Positions 35,485 through 44,084 of a stretch of DNA of 64,000 nt are shown piece after piece. The position numbers and the translations under genes were made by a program. The notes under the pieces were generated by a model. It was not told the origin of the DNA, made no database searches, and worked only from the letters and a program-made list of their open reading frames with translations. This DNA comes from an uncultured Muribaculaceae bacterium (lineage in GTDB: Bacteria > Bacteroidota > Bacteroidia > Bacteroidales > Muribaculaceae), in assembly GCA_910587475.1 (NCBI GenBank), contig CAJUMR010000005.1, positions 36,028 to 100,027 of the forward strand. The letters run 5' to 3'. The stretch's first letter is position 1, and each line of letters opens with the position of its first letter.

Positions 35485-35516
35485 CTTGTGTTCTAAAATT
35501 ATAGTTACTATATTTG
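35485..35516 (+). promoter_or_regulatory. Rightward promoter in the gap between the regulator gene and apbE
   Basis: CTTG (35485-35488), a 20-nt spacer and TATATTTG (35509-35516): one mismatch at -33 and a perfect -7. It points right, against both flanking leftward genes, and no plus-strand ORF follows. Confidence 0.55.
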
Positions 35517-35522
35517 CACTGT

Positions 35523-35587
35523 GTTTTTCATGGTATTAGATTTAAGGTTAAGATGTTCGGTTGTCGTGAGACAACCGCTCTTTTTTT
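35523..35587 (+). ncRNA. Candidate small RNA of about 65 nt
   Basis: A promoter (35485-35516) predicts a start near 35523, and a hairpin with a T-run ends at about 35587. The interval contains no credible ORF. Both neighbours lie on the other strand, so neither element is explained by a gene. Function unknown; it could act in trans or touch the 3' end of apbE by readthrough. Confidence 0.35.
35558..35587 (+). terminator. Rightward intrinsic terminator
   Basis: CGGTTGTC (35558-35565), a GTGA tetraloop, GACAACCG (35570-35577), then CTCTTTTTTT. The T-run is only on the plus strand, so this terminates rightward transcripts and is not a normal terminator for apbE. Confidence 0.7.
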
Positions 35588-35598
35588 ATATAGGTCGT

Positions 35599-36591
35599 TT
35601 ATCGTCCTTTTGGGAACCGGGATGATCGGATCAGGGCGATAGAGTCGGACGATGCCACAGCAAGTAGGGCCTCGGTGTCGGGCATCTGTTCTATAATTTT
35701 AATTGCATTTTCAGCGTCCATGACCATGCATGCCGTGGCCAATGCGTCGGCTGTCGCACAATCGGGGGCGACGATGGTTGCGCTGAGTGTGGCGGATTCT
35801 GCCGGGCGACCTGTGCGCGGGTCGAGGGTGTGGCCTATCCGTTTGCCGTCGGCGATGCGGTAGTTGCGGTAGTTGCCCGATGTGGCGACGGCTGCGTTGC
35901 TTATCGGAATTATGATCATTGCTTCATGGGTTTCGGCGTCAGATGTCGGTGCATCTATCTGGATCTGCCATTGTTTGCCTCTTGGATTTACACCGTGGGC
36001 GACAATCTCTCCACCGATTTCAACAAGGTAGTCTCGGCAGCCGTTGCGCGCCAGCATTGCAGCTACCGCGTCGACTCCGTAGCCTTTGGCTATGGACGAG
36101 AAGTCAAATTGTGTGTCGGGCGTTTTCTTTATTATGCGTGACCCGTCGATATGGCAATCGATTATACCGACAGATGTCAGAACGCTGTCGATCGCTTGTT
36201 GCGTCGGAGTTGATGAGGGATCTATAGACGCTGTGCCGAAGCCCCAGATATTTGTGAGCGGACCGACTGTCGGGTCGAATGCACCTGATGTTATCCGGCT
36301 TATGTCGCGGGACAGATTGAATACATCGGCGAAGGCGTTGCCGACGGAGACATCTCCTTCGTTACGGTTGATGCGCGACACGGTCGACGATGGTGAAAAC
36401 ATCGATAGTTCGTTCTCGATGTCGGCCATGACCGCGATGATTGAATCTCCAAGATCATAAGGGGCGGCGTAGGTTATATGGTAGGTGGTGCCCCACACTG
36501 CACCCGAATTCTGGTAGTTTTTTTCGCCGCAACTTGCAAATGTTAAAAGTAAAGCGTAAATTAGCGGCAGAGCTATTGATGTTTTTATCAT
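35599..36591 (-). CDS. apbE: FAD:protein FMN transferase (lipoprotein)
   Basis: Transfers FMN from FAD to a Thr of exported flavoproteins such as RnfG or NqrC subunits. The 330-residue precursor has a lipoprotein signal ending in LLTFASC (Cys at residue 21), so it is anchored in the periplasm. Family signatures are FDFSSIAKGYGVDAVA (about 173-188) and the GHTLDPRTGRPAES metal/flavin-binding segment (about 251-264). The ATG at 36591 is chosen because the signal peptide begins there; a longer upstream frame adds 17 non-conserved residues. Client flavoproteins are not encoded nearby. Confidence 0.92.
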   Translation of the reverse strand: MIKTSIALPLIYALLLTFASCGEKNYQNSGAVWGTTYHITYAAPYDLGDSIIAVMADIENELSMFSPSSTVSRINRNEGDVSVGNAFADVFNLSRDISRITSGAFDPTVGPLTNIWGFGTASIDPSSTPTQQAIDSVLTSVGIIDCHIDGSRIIKKTPDTQFDFSSIAKGYGVDAVAAMLARNGCRDYLVEIGGEIVAHGVNPRGKQWQIQIDAPTSDAETHEAMIIIPISNAAVATSGNYRNYRIADGKRIGHTLDPRTGRPAESATLSATIVAPDCATADALATACMVMDAENAIKIIEQMPDTEALLAVASSDSIALIRSSRFPKGR

Positions 36592-36604
36592 GACTTTTTG
36601 TTTG

Positions 36605-36612
36605 CAAAAATA
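36605..36612 (-). promoter_or_regulatory. -7 element for apbE
   Basis: TATTTTTG on the minus strand, 13 nt before the apbE ATG, matches TAnnTTTG. No TTTG is present at the -33 distance. Confidence 0.35.
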
Positions 36613-36670
36613 ATGTTTTTGATTTGAACTATGGCTCATCATTATTGTTTAATCTGCAAAAATCATTAGT

Positions 36671-37249
36671 ATGCAGCGATCGTTTATCTTTTTGGCCGAA
36701 GGTTTCGAGGAAATTGAGGCTATCACACCCGTAGATGTGCTCCGCCGCGCGGGCATGGATGTAAAAACAGTGTCAATAACCGACAGCCGTAAAGTTACAG
36801 GCGCCCACGGTATAACGGTCGAGGCCGATCTGACGTTCGGGGACGCGGACTTCAGCAATGCCGAATGGCTGATTATGCCCGGAGGGCTGCCAGGCGCGGA
36901 AAATCTCCATGCGTTTGAACCGCTCAATGATCTGTTGCGTCGTCACGCGGCAGTCGGAAAGATCGCGGCGATCTGTGCGTCGCCGGCAATGGTGCTCGCT
37001 CCTCTCGGATTGCTGGAAGGCAAGGAAGCTACCGGCTATCCCGGCACAGACGGAGCGTTGCGCGAGGCAGGGGCGATATTCAAGGATGAGCGTGTCGTTG
37101 CGCTTGACAACATCGTCACAGCCAATGGCCCGACATCATCGTTGCGCTTTTCTCTGGCGATAATTGCCAATTCACTCGGTGTGCATCGTGCACAGGAGGT
37201 CGGCAGTGCGATGCTCGTCTACGGCAAGCCGATGGATTATTATTTCTGA
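36671..37249 (+). CDS. DJ-1/PfpI family protein
   Basis: A 192-residue single-domain protein of the DJ-1/ThiJ/YajL group. The nucleophilic-elbow Cys is in KIAAICASPAMVLAP (Cys about 102), and the conserved acidic residue is in AEGFEEIEAI near the N-terminus. Members are reported as glyoxalase/deglycase-type or chaperone-like stress proteins; which activity applies here cannot be decided. It stands alone, divergent from apbE and convergent with the sugar-utilisation operon. Confidence 0.9.
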   Translation: MQRSFIFLAEGFEEIEAITPVDVLRRAGMDVKTVSITDSRKVTGAHGITVEADLTFGDADFSNAEWLIMPGGLPGAENLHAFEPLNDLLRRHAAVGKIAAICASPAMVLAPLGLLEGKEATGYPGTDGALREAGAIFKDERVVALDNIVTANGPTSSLRFSLAIIANSLGVHRAQEVGSAMLVYGKPMDYYF

Positions 37250-37289
37250 TCGCAATGAGCAAAAGGGTGTAAGCCCTGTGATATAATAG

Positions 37290-37325
37290 CAAGCGCGGAT
37301 TTCAGGTTGATGAAATCCGCGCTTG
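37290..37325. terminator. Long bidirectional hairpin
   Basis: CAAGCGCGGATTTCA (37290-37304) pairs perfectly over 15 bp with TGAAATCCGCGCTTG (37311-37325), with a 6-nt loop. The stem can extend with a one-base bulge into flanking AATAG/CTATT. It lies between convergent genes and probably ends both the DJ-1 transcript and the leftward sugar operon. Confidence 0.75.
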
Positions 37326-37351
37326 TCTATTATTTCAAGATGAAGCTATTG

Positions 37352-38449
37352 TCAGTCTGCAGGCAGAGTGATGCGCCTGAGTATCGGTTCGAGCAGATTG
37401 GCATATCTGAGGAAACCGAGATCAGTGAAATGAAGGCCATCGACCGTTGCTTCGTAGTCGAGTCCCATAATGTGGTCTGCCGGCAGATAGTGGAGGTTGG
37501 GATCTTTGGCGGCAAGTTGGTCGTAGTGTTTTTTCCACAGTGCGTTCAACGTTGTCACCTGATTGTAGGCTTCTTTGTCGAAACGGATGTGGGGGAAGAG
37601 AGGATCTTCGACAAAGAGGATGGGCACAGTCGGGTGGGCGGCGCGGATGATGTTGTAGAAGGGAACAAGGAGTGTGTCGATCTGCTCAACATTGACATTA
37701 GGCACGCAGTCGAGCACCACGAGACCCGGATCGGGAATTGCTGCGATGATGTCTGCAATCTCGAGGTCGAGCTGGCCGTTGCCGCTGAAACCGAGGTTGA
37801 TCACTTCGCGGTTGAGACGACGAGTGATTATGTTGCTGTGGGCCATGCCCGGTCGATTGGCGCAGCCACCCTGAAGGATGCTTGTGCCATACATGACGAT
37901 CGGTTTCTTGCGTTCCGGCAGGTTGACAGACGGCTGAGTGAAGATGGCTTCGGGCGATGTGCCGATGAATATGCTGTCGATGCCGTCGTAGAGCGGCAGA
38001 TAGAGCATGTATTCACGCATTTCGGGATCCATGTTTGAAATGACGCGGGCGGCGGTGTTGTGGTTGTTGACATCCGGACGGGCTGTGTTGACAAATGTCC
38101 ACGATCCGTCGGGGAGCAGGGTGTAGAGGTCGAGACCACGTGTGCCGGTCGGGGTCTGATGGTTCATGAGCCCTTTTTCACGGTTATGCCATTTGACAGA
38201 TATAAATGGGCTGTTTGAGGCGAAACGAAGAGCCATGCCGGCAGAATGGCGTCCGAGCCACATGAGGTCGGGGCGTTTTACTTTGGTCTCGAGAGAGTCG
38301 GGGATGCGTTGGTAGCGGATTGCAGTCGAGGAGTCGTCGACTGCTTTTCCAAGCAGAGGCATTTGGTCGACTGGATGCCATGTCATGGGTTGCGCTGCTG
38401 CCACGGATGCAGCAGCTCCGATGATGAATGATAGCAGTATTTTCTTCAT
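37352..38449 (-). CDS. Secreted SGNH/GDSL-type esterase (copy 1)
   Basis: A 365-residue exported hydrolase. The signal peptide (MKKILLSFIIGAAASVAAA) is followed by an N-terminal beta-rich domain with a GLDLY element (GTRGLDLYTL, about 101-110) and a C-terminal SGNH domain. Block I appears as MYGTSILQGG, with the nucleophile Ser about 189; block II has the Gly in NLGFSGNGQ; block III the Asn in CVPNVN; the C-terminal Asp/His pair is in VDGLHFTD. Such enzymes remove acyl groups from glycans, but the exact substrate is unknown. Last gene of the operon, and a tandem paralogue of the next gene upstream. Confidence 0.87.
   Translation of the reverse strand: MKKILLSFIIGAAASVAAAQPMTWHPVDQMPLLGKAVDDSSTAIRYQRIPDSLETKVKRPDLMWLGRHSAGMALRFASNSPFISVKWHNREKGLMNHQTPTGTRGLDLYTLLPDGSWTFVNTARPDVNNHNTAARVISNMDPEMREYMLYLPLYDGIDSIFIGTSPEAIFTQPSVNLPERKKPIVMYGTSILQGGCANRPGMAHSNIITRRLNREVINLGFSGNGQLDLEIADIIAAIPDPGLVVLDCVPNVNVEQIDTLLVPFYNIIRAAHPTVPILFVEDPLFPHIRFDKEAYNQVTTLNALWKKHYDQLAAKDPNLHYLPADHIMGLDYEATVDGLHFTDLGFLRYANLLEPILRRITLPAD
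37758..37816 (-). repeat. 59-bp direct repeat shared by the two SGNH genes, copy 1
   Basis: Identical over 59 bases to 38911-38969. It encodes the conserved block II region (LNREVINLGFSGNGQ and the following residues). Identity at all silent sites, while the flanks differ, suggests recent duplication or gene conversion. Confidence 0.9.
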
Positions 38450-38495
38450 TGTAATGGAATGTGATTAAATGGTTGGTCAAGAATGTGGACCTCTG

Positions 38496-39599
38496 TCACT
38501 GTCGGGGAGAGACTGGCAATGCGATGCGACGGATGATCGGTTCGAGCAGGTCGGCAAAGCGCATGAAGCCCAGGTCGGTGAAGTGGATGCCGTCGACGGT
38601 CGCTTCATTGTCGGTGCCTATCAGATGATCGGCTGGGAGATAGTGGAGGTTGCCGTATTTGGCGGCGAGTTTTTCGTATCGCTCTTTCATCATGCCATTG
38701 CGGTGGTCGACCTGATGGCGGGCTGCCTTGTCAAATCTTTTGTGAGGGAAGTTGGGATCCTCGATGAACAGGAAGGGCACGTCGGGGTGGGCCGAGCGGA
38801 TAATTTCAAAGAATGGTATCATGAGGGTGTCGATCTGCTCTTCGTTGACGTTGGGAACGAAGTCGAGAACGATAAGCCCCGGATCAGGTACGGCGGCAAT
38901 GACGCGTGCGATCTCGAGGTCGAGCTGGCCGTTGCCGCTGAAACCGAGGTTGATCACTTCGCGGTTGAGCCGGCGTGCGAGGATATTGGTGTGGGCCATG
39001 CCTGCGCGGTTGGCGCAACCGCCTTGGAGGATGCTTGTGCCATACATTATGACGGGTTTGCCTGCTGCGGGGAGGTCGATCGAAGGCTGGAGCAGTTCTG
39101 CACCGTCGTCAAGACCGATGAAAAGGCTGTCGACGCCGTCGTAAAGAGGTAGATAGAGCAGATACTCTCTCATGACCGGATCCATGTTGGAAATGACGTT
39201 GGCCTCGGAGTTGTGGCTGTTGACATTCGGACGTGCCGAGTTGACGAAGGTCCATGTACCGTCGGGCATGAGTGTGTAGAGGTCGAGGCCGCGCGATCCG
39301 GTGGGTGTCTGATGGTTCATCAGTGTCTTGAATGGAGAGTGCCACTTGACGTCGACGCGTCCTGTTTTGGCGGCAAAGCGTAGGGCCATGCCTGCAGAGT
39401 TGCGACCGAGGCCTGCGAGTGCGCCGCCGCGGACAGTGTGGAGCAGAGAGTCGGGGATGCGCTGATATCGGTTGCTTGTCGATGAATCGTCGACTGCTTT
39501 GCCGAGGAGGGGTAGGTTGTCGGTCGGATGCCAGGTTACAGATGTGGCAGATAGAGCGGTAGCTGCTGCGACGAGCAAGGCTGTTATTGTCTGTTTCAT
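38496..39599 (-). CDS. Secreted SGNH/GDSL-type esterase (copy 2)
   Basis: A 367-residue paralogue of the adjacent copy 1, with the same layout: signal peptide (ITALLVAAATALSATS), GSRGLDLYTL element, MYGTSILQGG nucleophile block, NLGFSGNGQ, FVPNVN and VDGIHFTD. It is probably a periplasmic or surface de-esterifying enzyme acting on the glycan imported by this operon. Differences from copy 1 cluster in the surface loops of the N-terminal domain, which could mean a different acyl position or sugar. It lies 20 nt after the DUF5009 gene and 46 nt before copy 1. Confidence 0.87.
   Translation of the reverse strand: MKQTITALLVAAATALSATSVTWHPTDNLPLLGKAVDDSSTSNRYQRIPDSLLHTVRGGALAGLGRNSAGMALRFAAKTGRVDVKWHSPFKTLMNHQTPTGSRGLDLYTLMPDGTWTFVNSARPNVNSHNSEANVISNMDPVMREYLLYLPLYDGVDSLFIGLDDGAELLQPSIDLPAAGKPVIMYGTSILQGGCANRAGMAHTNILARRLNREVINLGFSGNGQLDLEIARVIAAVPDPGLIVLDFVPNVNEEQIDTLMIPFFEIIRSAHPDVPFLFIEDPNFPHKRFDKAARHQVDHRNGMMKERYEKLAAKYGNLHYLPADHLIGTDNEATVDGIHFTDLGFMRFADLLEPIIRRIALPVSPRQ
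38911..38969 (-). repeat. 59-bp direct repeat shared by the two SGNH genes, copy 2
   Basis: Partner of 37758-37816, identical over 59 bases. The spacing between the repeats (1,153 bp from start to start) means that recombination between them would leave one hybrid gene. Confidence 0.9.
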
Positions 39600-39619
39600 T
39601 GAAGTTGTTCTTTAATAAA

Positions 39620-41041
39620 TTATGTACGCCAGAACCATTTGATGCGAGAGAACATTGCGGCGATCAGGATGGAAAGCGAAGTGATGATGAATCCGTGGAT
39701 AAATCCGAGGAACGGTGATTGCTCGAAGAAGCCGAGGGTATAAGCGTCGCCGATATGGCAGAGGTTGAGTACCGGCATCGTGAACAGCTGTGCGGCAACG
39801 TAGGCGATCATCGGGTTTTTGCCTGATAGAGAGAATGGGGCGGTGATGAAGCGAGCTCGGTAGATGTCGCAAAGGATAACGAACGCAGTGAGACAGTAGC
39901 ATGCGAGACCCGATGTGATGAAGTAGTAGTTGAAAGTCGAGGGGTCTTTGCGCACGCCTCCGTCGAAAGCTTCGAACACGAGTCCGAGCATGAGAAGGTA
40001 GCCTCCGAGAGTGACAAGTTTGCCGAGGAATTCAGAAGCTGAGGGCATAAAGGGTATCAGCACGCGGATTGCGAGCACGATAGCGAGGCTGACAAAGAAG
40101 TTGGCGAGCAGGATGCGGTCGAAGAGCATCCACACGTTGAGGCCGATGAGGACGGCCGAAAGGATGCAGACGAGAGCTGTCGCCCAGTTGTAAGAGAGGG
40201 GTGCGGGAGTGGTTTCCGATGCCCGGCTGCTGATCCAGGAGCGGAGGTATTCTCCGGCAAATGTTCCGGGGATGATGATGAAGAGGTATTTCAGGAAGTC
40301 GAATCTGTAGAGCCATGGGAACGGCGACCAGTTGAACACGTCCTGCTGCCATGTCGAGTCGAGGTTTTTGCAGAGGATTATGCCCATGAGGAAGGGAAGA
40401 ACTGCCACTCTTGCCCAGGGACGATTGATGGTGAGGATGTAGATGATGGTGCCGAACGCTGCCATGTTGGCGAGAACGAGGATGATGATGTTGCTCTTGA
40501 AAAGATCGACTTCACCGCCGTTGCGGGTGTCGACCCAGTACATTATTGCAGCTGATACGGCGACTCCGAACCAGTGGATCGCGCGTCGCACCCAGGGGTT
40601 GAGCTGGTAGGGTATGCGCAGGTAGATGGCGAAGAGGAGAACAAATCCGGCAAGGGTTATGAGCCAGTCGGCTGCGGTCTGCGGTTGTCCGGCAGAGAGC
40701 GCCCATGGGTTGATGTGGTAGAGAAACAGCGCGAAGTAGGTCAGTTTGACGAAGCGCCACAGGGCGTCGATGATGAGTTTGCCTTTTGCAACGCCGCGTT
40801 TGAGTCGGGAGCCAATCGCGAAGGGGTAGGCTGCGCCCATTGAGAATAGGAAGAACGGGAAGACGAGATCGACCCATGTTATGCCGTAGACCGAAGGGTC
40901 AAATGCTCCGGACGGAGGGGGACATTGTGCGTGGGCCATCCAAGCCGGAAGGACCCATGTCAGGATCGAGCCTGACAGTACCATCATGAAGATGGCAAAT
41001 CCTCTCAGGGCATCGAGAGATTCAGCTCTTAGATTTTTCAT
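39620..41041 (-). CDS. DUF5009 multi-pass membrane protein
   Basis: A 473-residue inner-membrane protein with about ten hydrophobic helices. The N-terminus (RAESLDALRGFAIFMMVLSG) and the TWVDLVFPFFLFSMGAAYPF segment match the family related to heparan-alpha-glucosaminide N-acetyltransferase. In that family the membrane protein passes acetyl groups from cytosolic acetyl-CoA to an amino sugar on the other side; a transport role has also been considered for bacterial relatives. Here, between a phosphoesterase and two secreted esterases, acetyl transfer or sugar uptake are both possible. The specific activity is inferred, not shown. Confidence 0.8.
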   Translation of the reverse strand: MKNLRAESLDALRGFAIFMMVLSGSILTWVLPAWMAHAQCPPPSGAFDPSVYGITWVDLVFPFFLFSMGAAYPFAIGSRLKRGVAKGKLIIDALWRFVKLTYFALFLYHINPWALSAGQPQTAADWLITLAGFVLLFAIYLRIPYQLNPWVRRAIHWFGVAVSAAIMYWVDTRNGGEVDLFKSNIIILVLANMAAFGTIIYILTINRPWARVAVLPFLMGIILCKNLDSTWQQDVFNWSPFPWLYRFDFLKYLFIIIPGTFAGEYLRSWISSRASETTPAPLSYNWATALVCILSAVLIGLNVWMLFDRILLANFFVSLAIVLAIRVLIPFMPSASEFLGKLVTLGGYLLMLGLVFEAFDGGVRKDPSTFNYYFITSGLACYCLTAFVILCDIYRARFITAPFSLSGKNPMIAYVAAQLFTMPVLNLCHIGDAYTLGFFEQSPFLGFIHGFIITSLSILIAAMFSRIKWFWRT

Positions 41042-41065
41042 TGTTATCGGATTTGATTTTTAGGA

Positions 41066-42505
41066 TTAGAGATCTTGGGTGTAAACGTTGCCGAAGCGGT
41101 CGGTGGCACGGACCGATAGTTTTGCCTGCGGGTTGACGGGGGTGGCACGGTAGATGTGCGAGGTCACATGCGGGCCGATCCATGAGTAGCGCAGATTTGA
41201 TTTATCGGCAGTGCGTTCGACAGCGAGCGGATCTTTGCCGTCGAACTGAGTCATCTCGCCCATCACGACGCCGTCTTCGAGCCATTCGATTTTCCATTTC
41301 GGGTCGGCGTTCCAAATGTTGGCGATCAGATCGGTCGGATGCTCTTTAGATGCCCCGGGGGCGTAGATGCGCATCTGGTAGTCGCGGTCGTGGCCTTTGC
41401 TTTTGAAATACCATTTCACGTCGGGTCCGTCAACGGTGTAGACTCCGTAGCCTTGGGGTGTTCCGTCGGCACACATGTCGATGTCCCACCACATGCCGCA
41501 CGATCCGGGAGTGTTGTGCTCGTAGGCGTTGTCGCTGAATTCGACGTTGCGCGAGGTGTGCATGTGGCCTGTTATGAAGTGGGTGTTGTAGGGTTTCATG
41601 AGTTCGAGGAGATGACGGGCATTGACAGTCTGTTTTGAAATAGATGAGCTGTCGTAACGGAACGGTTGGGCTTCGGCGGTTGTGGACAAGGGAATGTGCA
41701 TGAACATCACGACAGTAGAGCCTTCGGGAACGTAAGAGAGGTCTTGACGCAGCCAGTCGAAAGTCTGTTCGTCGACGTAGCCCATGTAGAAGTAGTCGCG
41801 ACCGATGTAGAATACGTTGTCGATTGCAACGTAGTGGACATCTCCTCGGTTGAACGAGTAGTTTGTCGGCCCGATGGCTTTCTCGAAGCGGGCTTTCGAT
41901 GTCTCGTGGGTCGGACCGTAGTATTGCATGTCGTGGTTGCCGTTGATTATGTAGATCGGGAATCCGAAGCCTGAGCGGTGGCGAAGACTCGACTCATAGA
42001 GTTCGGGATGATCGCCGACAACGTCGCCGCAGTCGATGCCGAAAACGTCTTGTTTGTTGAATTGCTTGAAGTGTTCGCGGGCGTCGGCAACCTGCTCGTC
42101 AAACAGTCCGAGTTCGTCTTCATTGACCACCTGTATGTCGGCTTGGGTCATGAACACGTGTTTCTTGTCGTTTTTTTTGTTTTTTATGAGATTGAAGCTG
42201 TAGTCTGTGCGTCCGTCTTCAACGGGGATGAAGAATGTCGGTCGGTTGTATTGGTCGACGCCGGGGAGGTAGCCTGCGGGAGTCGACACTGTGATGTTGG
42301 TGGCGCGGTCGTTTTTCTGTAAAGTATAGCGTCCCTGATCGTCGGTGGCAGTGCAGTTATAGCCGTCGGAAACAACAACGTTGGCAAGAGGCTTTTTCCC
42401 GCAAGTGACTACTCCGGATACGGTTTCTGACATGCCCCAGGCTAAAGCGTTAAATGAAATCGAGGCAAAGATAGCTGTCGATATTAAAGATTTAAATTTA
42501 AGCAT
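41066..42505 (-). CDS. Secreted calcineurin-like metallophosphoesterase
   Basis: A 479-residue exported protein. After a signal peptide (IFASISFNALAWG) comes a carboxypeptidase-regulatory-like beta domain (about 28-95, VSGVVTCGKKPLANVVVSDG), then the metallophosphoesterase core with its metal ligands: IDCGDVVGDH (about 151-160), INGNHDMQ (about 187-194), MFMHIPL and ITGHMHTS. A C-terminal domain typical of this Bacteroidota family follows. It would hydrolyse phosphomono- or diesters in the periplasm. In a sugar-uptake operon, a phosphorylated glycan or glycan-phosphate polymer is a reasonable target; this is inference. Confidence 0.87.
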   Translation of the reverse strand: MLKFKSLISTAIFASISFNALAWGMSETVSGVVTCGKKPLANVVVSDGYNCTATDDQGRYTLQKNDRATNITVSTPAGYLPGVDQYNRPTFFIPVEDGRTDYSFNLIKNKKNDKKHVFMTQADIQVVNEDELGLFDEQVADAREHFKQFNKQDVFGIDCGDVVGDHPELYESSLRHRSGFGFPIYIINGNHDMQYYGPTHETSKARFEKAIGPTNYSFNRGDVHYVAIDNVFYIGRDYFYMGYVDEQTFDWLRQDLSYVPEGSTVVMFMHIPLSTTAEAQPFRYDSSSISKQTVNARHLLELMKPYNTHFITGHMHTSRNVEFSDNAYEHNTPGSCGMWWDIDMCADGTPQGYGVYTVDGPDVKWYFKSKGHDRDYQMRIYAPGASKEHPTDLIANIWNADPKWKIEWLEDGVVMGEMTQFDGKDPLAVERTADKSNLRYSWIGPHVTSHIYRATPVNPQAKLSVRATDRFGNVYTQDL

Positions 42506-42563
42506 AGTTGATTATTTAGACGGCCAAAAATGGTTAAGGTTTATAGGTGGATAGGATTTTAAT

Positions 42564-42597
42564 AAAAGAGGATGTGCCGTCTGACACATCCTCTTTT
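42564..42597 (-). terminator. Hairpin inside the sugar operon
   Basis: AAAAGAGGATGTG (42564-42576) pairs perfectly with CACATCCTCTTTT (42585-42597), a 13-bp stem with an 8-nt loop. Read leftward, the U-rich foot CTTTT plus ATTAAAAT could give partial termination. It lies between the GHL10-like and phosphoesterase genes. No new promoter is seen before the latter, so it probably acts as an attenuator or RNA-stability element. Confidence 0.6.
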
Positions 42598-42611
42598 GCA
42601 TATGTTGGATA

Positions 42612-44045
42612 TTATTCGGCAGGAGTTTCTTCGGTCTTTTCTCCGTACTTGTCGTTCCAGTCAGCAACGTAGGCGTCGTTGCCTTCCTTGACAGCATCCC
42701 ACTTTTCGGGATCCATCTTGAGGTGGATCATGTCGAAGAGGAAGTATCCGTCGCAAGCATTGATACAAGCGCCAACCGAGTTCTTGATGGCATCGAGGAT
42801 CTCGTCCTGAGTATATTCAGGAGCGTTGCCTACCCAGCGCCAGTCAACGTCGGGACCGCCGACCACGAGGGGACAGTCGCCTTTGATCTTTTGCATAGCC
42901 TGGCTACAGAAACCTTGCATTGACCATTCGTCTGTGCCGTAAACGCCTTTGGGGTTAGCGTAAGCGCCGATCAGCATGTGGTCCATAAGGTCGGCGTAGC
43001 CGTAGTTCTTGAAGCGTGACGATGCCCATTGGTTGGTCTTTGATGCGTCGAAAGTCTTTGAAGCCCAGTTGACACCGGTGTTGTAGTACGAACGGTACCA
43101 TCCGCCGACGTATACACCGAATTTGATGTCGGGATTGACAGCTTTGACAGCTTCGCGTGCTTTAGCCATGAAGTCATGGATTGTCTTTGCACGGAATTCA
43201 AGCCACTTGGTGGTGTATTGACCGTATTTTGAACCGAGTGTTGTGTTGGTCGAACCCTGGGGAAGGATGTCGCCGGGGAATTTCGAGAGTTTAACGCCGA
43301 TGTATTCCTCGAACTGCTGACGGCTCAGCGGCGAGAAGTCAGAGTAGAGGTCGTTGTAGCGGCCACGGTCGAGAACGATGCCGTCGATGTTGTATTTTGC
43401 AAGGTCGGCAAGCAGACCGCAGAGATATTCCTGAACTTCGGGGTTGCCGGGGTTGAAGAATTTCTCGGTGTCGCCGAGATCCATAACGTTCTTGGGATCT
43501 CCACCGTTATAGCGGTAGTTGGCCCATTCTTTTTTCGAGGGATCGCGGAAGAGGATGCCTTCGGGACCATTTTCAGCGCCGCCCTGAGTGTGTCCGCCAG
43601 TCATTGTGTTGAAGCCGGCGTGGACGCGGAGACCGAGTTTGTGGCCTTCGTCGATGAATGCCTGAAGGTAGTCCCAGGTAGCAGTGCGGTAGATAGTCTT
43701 CTTCACACCATCGACCCAAGCGTTGGTCGACTTCACTTGATCGCAGAGCGAAGAGTTGAAGAGGATGTCGCCTGTTGTGGGGCGTACGTCGACAACGATG
43801 TCGGTGAAACCTGCGTTCTTAGCAAGAGTGAGGTCGCGGGTGATGTTCTCGATGCTGTTTGCAAAGTCGGGGAAGTTAGAGGCCGCATCGATCCAGATGT
43901 AACGAGGTTTGAGAGCGGGCACTTCCACTTCATATCCTTCCCACATCTTGAATCCGTCGTAGTCGTCGGAGCAAGAAGCGAAAGAGAATAACCCCGCCGC
44001 CGCAACAGCGGCGAGGTTAAATTTGATTATGTTCTTTAAGTTCAT
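42612..44045 (-). CDS. GHL10-like glycosidase-fold lipoprotein
   Basis: A 477-residue lipoprotein (LFSFASC, Cys about residue 26) with a TIM-barrel region resembling the glycosyl-hydrolase-like GHL10 group: RYIWIDAASNFPDF, GFTDIVVDVRPTTGDILFNS, KLGLRVHAGFNTM, YNIDGIVLDRGRYND and DIKFGVYVGGWY. These patterns place acidic residues at strand ends as in hydrolases, but the family has no firmly known substrate. It is the only glycosidase-like enzyme in the operon and is probably outer-membrane attached. Some databases would call it an alpha-amylase-family protein; that label is too specific. Confidence 0.72.
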   Translation of the reverse strand: MNLKNIIKFNLAAVAAAGLFSFASCSDDYDGFKMWEGYEVEVPALKPRYIWIDAASNFPDFANSIENITRDLTLAKNAGFTDIVVDVRPTTGDILFNSSLCDQVKSTNAWVDGVKKTIYRTATWDYLQAFIDEGHKLGLRVHAGFNTMTGGHTQGGAENGPEGILFRDPSKKEWANYRYNGGDPKNVMDLGDTEKFFNPGNPEVQEYLCGLLADLAKYNIDGIVLDRGRYNDLYSDFSPLSRQQFEEYIGVKLSKFPGDILPQGSTNTTLGSKYGQYTTKWLEFRAKTIHDFMAKAREAVKAVNPDIKFGVYVGGWYRSYYNTGVNWASKTFDASKTNQWASSRFKNYGYADLMDHMLIGAYANPKGVYGTDEWSMQGFCSQAMQKIKGDCPLVVGGPDVDWRWVGNAPEYTQDEILDAIKNSVGACINACDGYFLFDMIHLKMDPEKWDAVKEGNDAYVADWNDKYGEKTEETPAE

Positions 44046-44084
44046 TTCGTAAGAGTTGAATTATTGAGGTTTGAGAGATCAGAA

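Noticed and set aside
37307..39152. Plus-strand frames of 243 and 227 codons opposite the SGNH genes
   Set aside because: They mirror each other only because the two esterase genes are paralogous; their translations are Val/Asp/Glu-rich antisense artefacts.
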